Shown: positions 1 to 6,878 of the stretch, piece by piece | How positions within the stretch are numbered: the stretch's first letter is position 1 | How the letters are laid out: every line of letters starts with the position of its first letter | From: a virus | DNA length: 58,169 nt | Strand: one strand, 5' to 3' | IMG/VR virus record: IMGVR_UViG_3300028559_000043 | Coordinates: 1 to 58,169 of that record | Notes under the pieces: generated by a model | What the model saw: the letters and a program-made list of their open reading frames with translations, nothing else | The model's database searches: none | What the model was told of the DNA's origin: nothing | Program-made: the position numbers and the translations under genes

Positions 1-12
1 ATATGAAAGATG

Positions 13-624
13 CTACTTAATACCAATCATCATGTGGCGTTTAAATTTTAAATGCCCATAATTAATATCAATTGAATCACAATATATAAGCCTACTTACT
101 TTATATGTTTCGGTAAAATCAGTAATAATATTATAACTTTGTTTAATATGCCATTCAGTTGTAGTAGTTGGTAAATTGGTAGTCTGTAAGCAAACTAACT
201 TATCTTTGGGTATAATATCATACCAAGTAGTATTATCAATTTGGTCAACACTGGTGTTTATAAAAATAGATTCAGTTCCGGTATTACTAAAGGAAAGTGT
301 GTTTATGTCCTGTGTATGATTATATACTTTTGGATACTCAAATTTCCAATAATCACATATCTTGTTTGCATTAGTAGTTGATTTTGAATCCATATCATAG
401 GCATTCACTACTCCGTAAAATTTAGGTCGTCTTGTTAATAACATAAAAGTTAATAAGTTATCCCAACTTGCTAACATATGCAATGAAGGATTAACGATAT
501 TTTCATTATCAATCACTTTTTCTAACTTCTCACATAACCATAGTTTGCTTGACACTAATCCATGTGAAAACGATTCGTATGGGTTGGTAATAGAATCGAA
601 CGATGTATTAAAAATATCTTCCAT
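13..624 (-). CDS. Hypothetical protein, possible SAM-methyltransferase fold
   Basis: This 203-residue protein lies 3 bases downstream of a clear methyltransferase gene, as last member of a minus-strand cluster with a radical SAM enzyme and an oxygenase. Around residues 68-76 a hydrophobic strand ends in an acidic turn (GVVNAYDMDSK), and near residues 120-150 a second strand precedes a Trp-Tyr-Asp-containing loop and another strand (KLVCLQTTN). This strand order would fit a degenerate class I Rossmann methyltransferase, but the glycine-rich SAM loop is not obvious. The start at 624 is the first ATG after the preceding stop. The function is otherwise unknown. Confidence 0.6.
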   Translation of the reverse strand: MEDIFNTSFDSITNPYESFSHGLVSSKLWLCEKLEKVIDNENIVNPSLHMLASWDNLLTFMLLTRRPKFYGVVNAYDMDSKSTTNANKICDYWKFEYPKVYNHTQDINTLSFSNTGTESIFINTSVDQIDNTTWYDIIPKDKLVCLQTTNLPTTTTEWHIKQSYNIITDFTETYKVSRLIYCDSIDINYGHLKFKRHMMIGIK

Positions 625-627
625 AAT

Positions 628-1281
628 TTATTTCTTAGTTAAAATCATACAATCTTGTTGCCATCTGCCGCCCGGTGCAGGATATGATACTGGATTAAAT
701 TTATTTAACAAATTAGTAATCCAATCTTCTTTATAAAATGATACAAAATGAACACACTTATTTGAAGGGTATCCGTCACTTAGTTTGTTATCAGTCAAAT
801 ACGCATAATCCCACTCAGTGGGTACCTCATCACAATCTGTTCTTCTATTTCTAAACCATTCAACCAGTTTTCTATTATTAATATTGCAATAGGTAAAATA
901 TATACTACCATTGTTATTTAAGTATTTGAACAAATGGTCTATCATTTCTATCATATCATCAGCCGTCGTATGAGAAAACACGCTATAGCTGATTATAATA
1001 TCATACGTTTTATTAAAACTAGGTAACTCATTGTTTCCTGTATGATTATATGCCGGATTAAACCTGTTATACCACATCCAATTGGCATTTGGATGAATTA
1101 TTTTTCCTACTTTTATTGCTTGTTTATCTACATCAATACCAGTATATTGTTTAGGATTTATAATTTTATTACTTTTTAACAAATTACCATAATTACTACC
1201 AAAATCTAATATTGTTTGATTAGTATTCCATTCTAAAAAATTAGAAAAATAATCTGAGGTCGGGAGATATTCTATTAACAT
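628..1281 (-). CDS. Class I SAM-dependent methyltransferase
   Basis: The 217-residue protein carries the class I methyltransferase signature: a SAM-binding loop ILDFGSNYGNLL near residues 24-35, an acidic ribose-binding end of strand 2 (YTGIDVDKQAI), and motif IV-like IIISYSVFSHT near residues 95-105. It probably transfers a methyl group from SAM to a small molecule, sugar or protein; the acceptor cannot be read. The start overlaps the end of the radical SAM gene by 7 bases, so the two are probably co-translated and may work on one product. Confidence 0.85.
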   Translation of the reverse strand: MLIEYLPTSDYFSNFLEWNTNQTILDFGSNYGNLLKSNKIINPKQYTGIDVDKQAIKVGKIIHPNANWMWYNRFNPAYNHTGNNELPSFNKTYDIIISYSVFSHTTADDMIEMIDHLFKYLNNNGSIYFTYCNINNRKLVEWFRNRRTDCDEVPTEWDYAYLTDNKLSDGYPSNKCVHFVSFYKEDWITNLLNKFNPVSYPAPGGRWQQDCMILTKK

Positions 1282-2306
1282 TTAAATACCCATGGATGTA
1301 TTTTTTCAGACCAGCCTTTAGTATCCCAAATAGTATCCCATTCGATAGCCCACTGTCTCAATTTTTTAATTTCTACTGGGTGTTTTCCTATTAAGTCTAT
1401 GAAAGGTGTATCTAATGGCAATCTAATCATATCAGTACTCAAACTGGTTAATGAAGAATGCCACGGTATAACAACAGGTTGGGGTATAATTGGTAATTTC
1501 CAAAATTCTTTTGCCTCAGCCCAATCAGATACTGTCCAGGGAGTGATACAATAAGATATTTGTAGGTTGACATTTTTTATATTTGTTAAGATATTAGTTA
1601 CATTTACTAATTTATTCCAATTTGCACCACGCCGAAACCATTCGAATGATTCCTTATGTCCATCTACACTTAGTGTAATATTAATTGCCTTCCACCCATC
1701 CCACAATTCAGAATCAAATGTTGCTAGCCCATTAGTAATATAATATAATTTACAATTACTTCTATCAATCTTACTTAATTGTTCTAATATTTTCCAATGT
1801 AATGGATCCATCCATGGCTCACCGCCAGTAAACTTGATCCATTCGAGCGAGGGCAATATTTCAATTAATTCATTGATAAGTTTATCTTGTTGATCCTGTT
1901 TAATTGCATCTTGTATGAATACAGATTTACCTTGTAATTTACCCCAAGAGCTTGATAGATATGGTTCGCAATGGGCACAAGTTAACTGGCATCTATTACT
2001 TAACTTAAATTGTATTCCCTTAAGGAGGGTGTTGTTCTCGTTGGGAAAAAAATCTGAGTTCATCCTAAGACTGTCTAAACCTAATTTCTCTGCACCAGAA
2101 CACCTTGAACATATATTTTTAATTTTAGTAGTATAACCAATATCTAACTCATTTCTTAAATCGTTTAATTTAGGAGAATTCCAAGCATTTTTTATACCAA
2201 TCGAGATAGGAGCCATTATGGCAGTAGATGATGACGCTTGACAACACGGTCTTGTAAATCCATCTAAATTTACTACCATGACATGGTCTGCCCAACTACA
2301 CCTCAT
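1275..2306 (-). CDS. Radical SAM protein with N-terminal SPASM/twitch-like cysteines
   Basis: This 343-residue enzyme has the radical SAM cluster motif C106-x3-C110-x2-C113 (RCQLTCAHC) followed by GGEP at 161-164, which positions SAM. Ahead of the core lies a SPASM/twitch-like segment, with Cys21-Cys22 after a strand-Gly turn and a C66-x2-C69 pair, which could bind an auxiliary Fe-S cluster. Such proteins are known in T4-type marine phages, but their substrates are not established. The gene overlaps the upstream oxygenase by 4 bases (ATGA) and the downstream methyltransferase by 7, so the three form one translationally coupled unit. Confidence 0.88.
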   Translation of the reverse strand: MRCSWADHVMVVNLDGFTRPCCQASSSTAIMAPISIGIKNAWNSPKLNDLRNELDIGYTTKIKNICSRCSGAEKLGLDSLRMNSDFFPNENNTLLKGIQFKLSNRCQLTCAHCEPYLSSSWGKLQGKSVFIQDAIKQDQQDKLINELIEILPSLEWIKFTGGEPWMDPLHWKILEQLSKIDRSNCKLYYITNGLATFDSELWDGWKAINITLSVDGHKESFEWFRRGANWNKLVNVTNILTNIKNVNLQISYCITPWTVSDWAEAKEFWKLPIIPQPVVIPWHSSLTSLSTDMIRLPLDTPFIDLIGKHPVEIKKLRQWAIEWDTIWDTKGWSEKIHPWVFKC

Positions 2307-2815
2307 TTACCAACAACTCCCACAAGATGCAGTCTAGGTGAATCTGAGCAATTCATAAAAGTATGCGGAACTATAGTGTTAGTCCAATATACTGATCCAA
2401 TTGGTAAATGCTGAATTATCCCGTTAGGTGTATTATTTTCTTTAAAAACAAAATAACAGGATGGGTTAGTTATTAATGGAATGTGAATTCTAGGAGTAGA
2501 ATCTTTATGTAAACTATAACATGACATGGGATTTACCCACATAAACCTACTTCTGTACAATTTATATTTGGTAATAATAGTTTCCAAAATACTATCTTTA
2601 TACAATGGATTTAGTGTATCATGTAACAATTCATCACCTTTACTGAATCCAACTGACCCTTCAAAAGGATCTTCACCCTGTTTATATTGAATACCGGATT
2701 GTCTACCTTTTTTCCCGTGTGTACCCCAACGGATATTTTTCTCATTCATATAATAGAATTTTATCAAAGGTACAATATCAATTGGCTCTATTACTTTTAT
2801 TAAGTCTTGGCTCAT
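2303..2815 (-). CDS. 2-oxoglutarate/Fe(II)-dependent oxygenase (Asp/Asn hydroxylase-like)
   Basis: The 170-residue protein shows the double-stranded beta-helix oxygenase motifs: His103-x-Asp105 (LHKDSTPRIHIP), distal His151 in IVPHTFMN and the 2-oxoglutarate-binding Arg161 in SPRLHL. Their spacing fits the aspartyl/asparaginyl beta-hydroxylase type. It would use O2 and 2-oxoglutarate to hydroxylate a protein or small molecule. It is the first gene of the minus-strand cluster that ends at position 13. Upstream, a weak ACTAAATA-like late promoter may lie between 2820 and 2830. Such oxygenases are common in aquatic T4-type phages. Confidence 0.82.
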   Translation of the reverse strand: MSQDLIKVIEPIDIVPLIKFYYMNEKNIRWGTHGKKGRQSGIQYKQGEDPFEGSVGFSKGDELLHDTLNPLYKDSILETIITKYKLYRSRFMWVNPMSCYSLHKDSTPRIHIPLITNPSCYFVFKENNTPNGIIQHLPIGSVYWTNTIVPHTFMNCSDSPRLHLVGVVGK

Positions 2816-2909
2816 ATGTACATATTTAGTCGGTCATTAAAAACATCATAAATAATAGCATATTATTAAATCTGTGCTAAATACGAATAACACTACCCTA
2901 AGGATAACC

Positions 2910-3359
2910 ATGTTACACTTCATCACAGACCTAACACACAAACTATTAAACTTTATTAAAGACGACCCAGTAAGACCAGAAATACCAACTGACTTTAGAG
3001 TTAGTAATGGTAGAATGGTTGCGGCATTATCCAATAATGACGATGATCCAGATGCAATGGTATGTGTTAGTTTCCATGATTTTGTTCCAGCCGGGGTAGA
3101 TGATTTATCTAATGTATCTGAAGTTCCGACTACCGCAGTATTCTATACTATTTGGAGTTATAAAGCCGGTAAAGGTCGTGATTTATTAATACAAGCGGTA
3201 AAAGGTATTCAGGAGCAATATCCTAGTGTAAATAGATTTGTGACATTAAGTCCTAAAACAGAAATGGCTAGAAGATTTCATTTAAAAAATGGTGCTATTA
3301 TATTCCGTGAGAATATAGAATCCATTAACTATGAATATACTAAAACAATAAGTGAGTAA
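2910..3359 (+). CDS. GNAT-like acetyltransferase-fold protein
   Basis: From the ATG at 2910 this is 149 residues; I prefer it to the in-frame GTG at 2874 because AAGGA lies 6 bases upstream. The C-terminal half resembles a GNAT core: a strand, then a Gly-x-Gly-Arg turn (YKAGKGRDLLIQAV) in the position of the acetyl-CoA pyrophosphate loop, then a strand and a helix (KTEMARRFHLKNGAI) like motif B. No acceptor can be predicted. It is the first gene of a plus-strand run, divergent from the oxygenase cluster, and ends 4 bases before the next ATG. Confidence 0.65.
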   Translation: MLHFITDLTHKLLNFIKDDPVRPEIPTDFRVSNGRMVAALSNNDDDPDAMVCVSFHDFVPAGVDDLSNVSEVPTTAVFYTIWSYKAGKGRDLLIQAVKGIQEQYPSVNRFVTLSPKTEMARRFHLKNGAIIFRENIESINYEYTKTISE

Positions 3360-3363
3360 TATT

Positions 3364-3642
3364 ATGGCAAAAGAAGTTAAAATGGTTAGTACTAGTGAAG
3401 AAGTAGAACAAATAGAAAAAAGTGCATTATTAGCATGTGATTTTATATATGATACATTATTACCATTATTAGAAGAATTTGAAAATGATAATGACGATAT
3501 TGATTATATTCCTGGTGTTGCTACTCATGGATTATTTGTAGCATTAATACAAGAATTAGCCGATTTAGGATATACTCAAAAAGACTTAAATAAAGAAATC
3601 AAAACTTACATGAATACCTCTGTAGGGGAAGTAGTACACTAA
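3364..3642 (+). CDS. Small acidic hypothetical protein
   Basis: A 92-residue acidic, mostly helical protein with no recognised domain. The ATG at 3364 is preferred over a GTG at 3352 that would overlap the previous gene, since a GAG lies at a usable distance upstream. It follows the GNAT-like gene by 4 bases and is followed by two hairpins (3683-3752), which probably end the transcript. The codon composition is AT-rich like its neighbours. Confidence 0.65.
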   Translation: MAKEVKMVSTSEEVEQIEKSALLACDFIYDTLLPLLEEFENDNDDIDYIPGVATHGLFVALIQELADLGYTQKDLNKEIKTYMNTSVGEVVH

Positions 3643-3682
3643 TACTTAAGTACTACATTTTTTACAAACAAAAGTACTCATT

Positions 3683-3754
3683 TTGCCCCCTCAGGGGCTT
3701 CAAAATCGCTAGAATATTCAGGAACTCATACTGATACACTTCTAGCGATTTTTG
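3683..3754 (+). terminator. Tandem hairpins, including a 13-bp perfect inverted repeat
   Basis: First hairpin: GCCCC-CTCA-GGGGC at 3685-3698. Second hairpin: AAAATCGCTAGAA (3702-3714) pairs perfectly with TTCTAGCGATTTT (3740-3752), and the loop can extend the stem by TAT/ATA and CAG/CTG pairs. The second stem ends in a T-run, so it probably terminates the transcript of the preceding genes. A consensus promoter begins only 10 bases downstream. Confidence 0.7.
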
Positions 3755-3761
3755 CCAATAT

Positions 3762-3790
3762 TTGACAATAAATGGATATCCGTGTATAAT
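3762..3790 (+). promoter_or_regulatory. Consensus sigma-70 promoter, TTGACA-17-TATAAT
   Basis: A perfect -35 (3762-3767) and a perfect -10 (3785-3790) are separated by 17 bases. The next gene's ATG begins 6 bases after the -10, so the expected transcription start coincides with the A of the start codon. Confidence 0.9.
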
Positions 3791-3796
3791 TCATCT

Positions 3797-4135
3797 ATGA
3801 ACTCAAAAATCGTCCGTAAACGTAGAACTGATAGAAATCAAGTGATTTACTACATCCAAGATACAGTAACACTTGAGTACTACATCGGTTTAACTGCATT
3901 GTCATATAAAGGCAATGTGTTTTTGACACTACGCCGTCGTATGCAAAAACATATGCAACGGGCTATGACTGAAAACAAAAATTGGGGTTTGAGTCGTGCC
4001 TTGCGTGAGCGAGGTGCTGAACGTTTTATATTTGGAAAGTTGGAAGTTATTCGTGGTAAGCGTCCTGCTCACGCACGTGAGACAGAATTGATTAACACAT
4101 TACAACCAGCATTAAACACATTTGGAGTAAAATGA
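3797..4135 (+). CDS. GIY-YIG nuclease-domain protein
   Basis: From ATG 3797 this is 112 residues. The N-terminus has the GIY-YIG pattern as VIYYIQD followed by YYIGLTA, then a basic helix with LRRRMQKHM. Near the C-terminus, ARETELINTLQPALN fits the conserved Glu and terminal Asn of the fold. It may be a homing or free-standing nuclease or a repair protein; it carries no obvious DNA-recognition domain. There is no Shine-Dalgarno site because the promoter occupies that region, so the mRNA should be leaderless. Its stop overlaps the next start (ATGA). Confidence 0.75.
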   Translation: MNSKIVRKRRTDRNQVIYYIQDTVTLEYYIGLTALSYKGNVFLTLRRRMQKHMQRAMTENKNWGLSRALRERGAERFIFGKLEVIRGKRPAHARETELINTLQPALNTFGVK

Positions 4136-4359
4136 AATTAAACGATATATTACAATGGATTGGTGCAGTATTCATTATTATTGGCCATATCTGTAATGCA
4201 ATTGGACCTGACGCACATCCCTACAATATTGTAGCATTTACATTGGGCACAATTGCATTTATGACATGGACAATTCGTGTGCAGAATCGCCCGCAATTGG
4301 TAGTCAACATTGTGGCTATTGTTACTTGTGTAATAGGATTAGTTAACGCTTGGAGATAA
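4132..4359 (+). CDS. Small integral membrane protein
   Basis: A 75-residue protein with about three hydrophobic segments (roughly residues 8-25, 33-48 and 55-73), separated by short polar turns. It starts inside the stop of the GIY-YIG gene and is followed after one base by the next gene, so it belongs to a leaderless-promoter operon. It resembles small phage inner-membrane proteins of unknown role; nothing points to a holin in particular. Confidence 0.65.
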   Translation: MKLNDILQWIGAVFIIIGHICNAIGPDAHPYNIVAFTLGTIAFMTWTIRVQNRPQLVVNIVAIVTCVIGLVNAWR

Positions 4360-4360
4360 A

Positions 4361-4669
4361 ATGAACAAATTAATTAAAGATGGAAAAGTGGCTATATTGT
4401 ATAGCCCAGGCTTTGGTGCAGGATGGTTCACTTGGAACCCTACTATGCCTGAACTTATTTTTGAACCTGCCATAGCACAATTTGTAGTGGACGAAAAGTT
4501 TGACGAACTACAAACTTATGTGGCATTGAAGTATCCTGAAATCTACGATGGTGGTATGATGGACTTAGAAGTTGCTTGGATACCCGAAGGCACTGAGTTT
4601 AAAATAAATGAATATGATGGAGCCGAATCTGTTGAAACAAAAGATGAAATAGGTTGGTTAGTAGCGTGA
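4361..4669 (+). CDS. Conserved phage hypothetical protein
   Basis: A soluble acidic 102-residue protein. The N-terminal part, with strand KVAILYSPGFGAGWFTWN and a helix around residues 48-60, looks like a compact alpha/beta domain I have seen as a hypothetical in several T4-type phages; no activity is known to me. It lies one base after the membrane protein gene, and its TGA overlaps a GTG start of a very short ORF. Confidence 0.6.
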   Translation: MNKLIKDGKVAILYSPGFGAGWFTWNPTMPELIFEPAIAQFVVDEKFDELQTYVALKYPEIYDGGMMDLEVAWIPEGTEFKINEYDGAESVETKDEIGWLVA

Positions 4670-4779
4670 GGTATATTACTAACAAGTACAAGTCAGTCAT
4701 TCTTCCATACGAAGAAGGTATGTTAGAATGGCTACACGAAACCTATCCACATAGCTGTTATTATATTGTAGAGGTATAA
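4666..4779 (+). CDS. Very small hypothetical protein (37 aa)
   Basis: A short ORF starts at GTG 4666 and shares GTGA with the preceding stop. The 37-residue product is polar with several Tyr residues. The overlap is typical of coupled phage genes, and the reading frame fills the gap up to the next promoter, but there is no other evidence that it is translated. Confidence 0.4.
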   Translation: MRYITNKYKSVILPYEEGMLEWLHETYPHSCYYIVEV

Positions 4780-4800
4780 TATTTCTGTCACATTTATTGA

Positions 4801-4808
4801 TATAAATA
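4801..4808 (+). promoter_or_regulatory. T4-type late promoter TATAAATA
   Basis: A perfect match to the T4 late promoter octamer lies exactly 5 bases before the ATG at 4814. In T4 the octamer spans -13 to -6, so transcription would start at the A of the ATG. Confidence 0.75.
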
Positions 4809-4813
4809 TCTGT

Positions 4814-5038
4814 ATGGACTTTTGGGAAAACATAGCCTTGCACAAACAAAAAATATTTGCTATACTAGCTATAGTGACTGGGTTGTATTGGTTAAGTGTC
4901 CCTGAAGATGAGCCTCCTCAACCAATCATTACTCTTAAGTATAGGTGTGAATTAATTGTAAAAAAATTACACGAATTTCCAAAAAATGTTAGTGACAGTT
5001 GTGAAACCTTTTTGAAAGAAGAAGATGAGATTGAATGA
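4814..5038 (+). CDS. Small single-pass membrane protein
   Basis: A 74-residue protein with one predicted transmembrane helix at about residues 13-30 (IFAILAIVTGLYWL) and a charged C-terminal tail containing two Cys. It has a late promoter in place of a ribosome binding site. The orientation and role are unknown; it could be a lysis accessory or envelope protein, but no lysis module is recognisable here. Confidence 0.65.
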   Translation: MDFWENIALHKQKIFAILAIVTGLYWLSVPEDEPPQPIITLKYRCELIVKKLHEFPKNVSDSCETFLKEEDEIE

Positions 5039-5549
5039 AATTAACGAAGTATTGAATCATAAAATTACAGGTGGTAGTGAGTATCAATGGAATTGTTATC
5101 CTGATGGTAGATACTTAGATTATGAAAGTGACTTTGCCCACGTATCTGTATTGTATAGTACCGTGGATCAAACTGTATACCAAGCCGAAGTTTCTGTTAA
5201 ACGTGAGGCTTGGGATGAAGATAAGAAACCATATCGTTGGTTGAATCCTGATTATGTAGATGCGTTCTACAAAGAATCAAAAAAACGTAAAGTAGATCCT
5301 GACATAGCTTGGGATGATGTTAAGTGGATTGATTTAGAAATGGAAGAAGATTTCCTAGAGAAGGCTACTGCTATTTTTAATGGAGAAGAATATGACACCC
5401 GTGTTCAAATACCAATTGATATCGATGATGATTTGATATTAAAATTATCTATGGAAGCACACAAACGTGATATCACATTAAATAAGATGATAGAGATTAT
5501 CTTACAAGAGATGATTGAACATCACCGTGTCAACGGAACACTAGCCTAA
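5025..5549 (+). CDS. Hypothetical protein with C-terminal ribbon-helix-helix-like segment
   Basis: A 174-residue acidic protein. Its last 50 residues read strand-helix-helix (VQIPIDIDDDLILKLS, then an EAHKRDITLNKMIEIIL helix pair), resembling the ribbon-helix-helix fold of small DNA-binding repressors; the N-terminal 120 residues are unlike anything I recognise. It overlaps the previous gene by 14 bases with a GAAGAAG purine tract before the ATG. It may be a regulator or nucleoprotein; this is inference. Confidence 0.65.
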   Translation: MRLNEINEVLNHKITGGSEYQWNCYPDGRYLDYESDFAHVSVLYSTVDQTVYQAEVSVKREAWDEDKKPYRWLNPDYVDAFYKESKKRKVDPDIAWDDVKWIDLEMEEDFLEKATAIFNGEEYDTRVQIPIDIDDDLILKLSMEAHKRDITLNKMIEIILQEMIEHHRVNGTLA

Positions 5550-5578
5550 AACGTTATATAAGTATAGCAGGAGATTGT

Positions 5579-5890
5579 ATGAAAAAGATTCTAGTAGCAT
5601 TGTCGCTTTTAGCACTAACTGGGTCAGCAATGGCACAACACTATCATGGTCACGGCTTTCGTCATCATAATTATCACGGGCCACGTGTAATTTACCGTGA
5701 TAACTGGATTGCCCCTGCGGTTGGTGCATTCATTATCGGCGCGGCAATCAATGAAGCACACAATCGTCACACTCAAACTCAAGTGGTAATTCAAAATCCA
5801 CCCACACCATTAGGTCAAGTTTGCACTCCTTGGACAGAGACACAAAATTCAGATGGAACAATCACTCGTACACGAACCTGTAATCAGTGA
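5579..5890 (+). CDS. Secreted His-rich small protein
   Basis: A 103-residue protein with a textbook Sec signal peptide (KK, hydrophobic core, ALTGSAMA cleavage after residue 19). The mature N-terminus is rich in His and Tyr (HYHGHGFRHHNYHG), which could bind metal, and is followed by a Gly/Ala hydrophobic stretch near residues 43-58 resembling a glycine-zipper membrane segment. Two Cys flank the C-terminus. AGGAG lies at the right distance before ATG. It probably acts in the periplasm or outer envelope of the host; the role is unknown. Confidence 0.75.
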   Translation: MKKILVALSLLALTGSAMAQHYHGHGFRHHNYHGPRVIYRDNWIAPAVGAFIIGAAINEAHNRHTQTQVVIQNPPTPLGQVCTPWTETQNSDGTITRTRTCNQ

Positions 5891-5899
5891 CCAAACTAG

Positions 5900-5928
5900 T
5901 TGTAGTATTATCGTTCATAGTGTATAAT
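5900..5928 (+). promoter_or_regulatory. Sigma-70-like promoter, TTGTAG-17-TATAAT
   Basis: A perfect -10 (5923-5928) lies 17 bases after a moderate -35 (5900-5905). The next ATG begins 5 bases after the -10, so the transcript would be leaderless. Confidence 0.7.
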
Positions 5929-5933
5929 ATATT

Positions 5934-6221
5934 ATGAACGATATTTTTTATGGTATTTTTTCGTGGATAAAAGATGATTTTAAGTCCAACCGATTTCGCT
6001 TTATTGTTGAGTTGCTTGCTTGGGCTATTAGTATTGGTTGCAGTATTACTATGGCACTTACCGTACCCAACCCTCCGCTTCTTGCTCTTTATCCCATATG
6101 GATTCTTGGTTGTGCTCTTTATGCTTGGGCTAGTTTTACTAGGAAATCTTTTGGCATGTTGGCTAACTATATATTGTTAACCACCATTGATAGTATAGGA
6201 TTAATAAGGATGTTAATGTGA
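5934..6221 (+). CDS. Membrane protein, about three TM helices
   Basis: A 95-residue hydrophobic protein with segments near residues 23-42, 48-67 and 74-92 and a short amphipathic N-terminus. There is no Shine-Dalgarno site; the -10 box ends 5 bases before ATG. The stop overlaps the GTG start of the DUF805 gene (GTGA), so both membrane proteins are probably made together. Confidence 0.65.
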   Translation: MNDIFYGIFSWIKDDFKSNRFRFIVELLAWAISIGCSITMALTVPNPPLLALYPIWILGCALYAWASFTRKSFGMLANYILLTTIDSIGLIRMLM

Positions 6222-6604
6222 TAGACAAAATAGAAAAATATAAAAAATACTTTGCTTTTGAAGGCAAAGCTTCCCGTAGTGAATATTGGGGCGTGTATTT
6301 GATCGGAGTACTATTGTTAATGTTGGTTGGATTATTAGGAGCATTGGTTGCATTGATAAGCACACCCTTTACGTTAGTATTGATAGGCTTTATTGGATGG
6401 ATTTCTGCACTTGCAATAATTTGTGTAGGTAGTATATTATCATTTTGGATGTGGATTGCTACTGCTGTTAGACGTTGTAATGATGCCGGAATCAATTCTT
6501 GGTTTGCAATAACAATACTATTACCCACACCACTAAATCTTATACCATTCGTTGTGTTTGGTTGTTTACCCTCGGAGAAAAAAATAGATGAACATCAGTA
6601 CTGA
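6218..6604 (+). CDS. DUF805 family membrane protein
   Basis: A 128-residue protein starting at GTG 6218. The N-terminal motif F-E-G-K-A-S-R-S-E-Y-W and the loop TAVRRCNDAGINSWF after the third helix match the DUF805 inner-membrane family (small bacterial proteins with four helices and a conserved RxxDxG loop). The function of DUF805 is unknown. It is unusual in phages, so it may have been acquired from a host. It overlaps the next gene by 17 bases. Confidence 0.85.
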   Translation: MIDKIEKYKKYFAFEGKASRSEYWGVYLIGVLLLMLVGLLGALVALISTPFTLVLIGFIGWISALAIICVGSILSFWMWIATAVRRCNDAGINSWFAITILLPTPLNLIPFVVFGCLPSEKKIDEHQY

Positions 6605-6878
6605 ATTCACAGATAAAGATTGGGATAAGTTTACTACTTGGTTAAATCAAATGCTACGTATTGGTCCTGCTACTGTTACATTTACTAAAGCAGATGGAAC
6701 CGATCGTGTAATGAAATGTACACTAGAAGAAGATAAACTTCCCAAAGTTGAAATCAAAGAGGGAGCAAAATCCCGTAAAGAATCAACTACTAGTATGAGA
6801 GTGTTTGATTTAGAAAAGAATGAGTGGCGTAGCTTCACTATTAAAAAAGTAAAACAAGTTAATATCTCTATACCATGA
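6588..6878 (+). CDS. SH3-barrel phage protein (DUF2693-like)
   Basis: A 96-residue protein with a pattern typical of a small phage family: a beta strand ending in FTKADGTDRVMKCTL, then a charged linker, then VFDLEKNEWRSFTIKKV. This corresponds to the SH3-fold DUF2693-type proteins found as stand-alone genes in many T4-like phages. Its role is unknown. It overlaps the DUF805 gene upstream and shares ATGA with the glycosyltransferase gene downstream. Confidence 0.7.
   Translation: MNISTEFTDKDWDKFTTWLNQMLRIGPATVTFTKADGTDRVMKCTLEEDKLPKVEIKEGAKSRKESTTSMRVFDLEKNEWRSFTIKKVKQVNISIP

Noticed and set aside
2816-2909. A strong late promoter for the 2OG oxygenase operon
   Set aside because: Only ACTAAATA-like sequence is present (also before 48910); one or more mismatches make it too weak to list.
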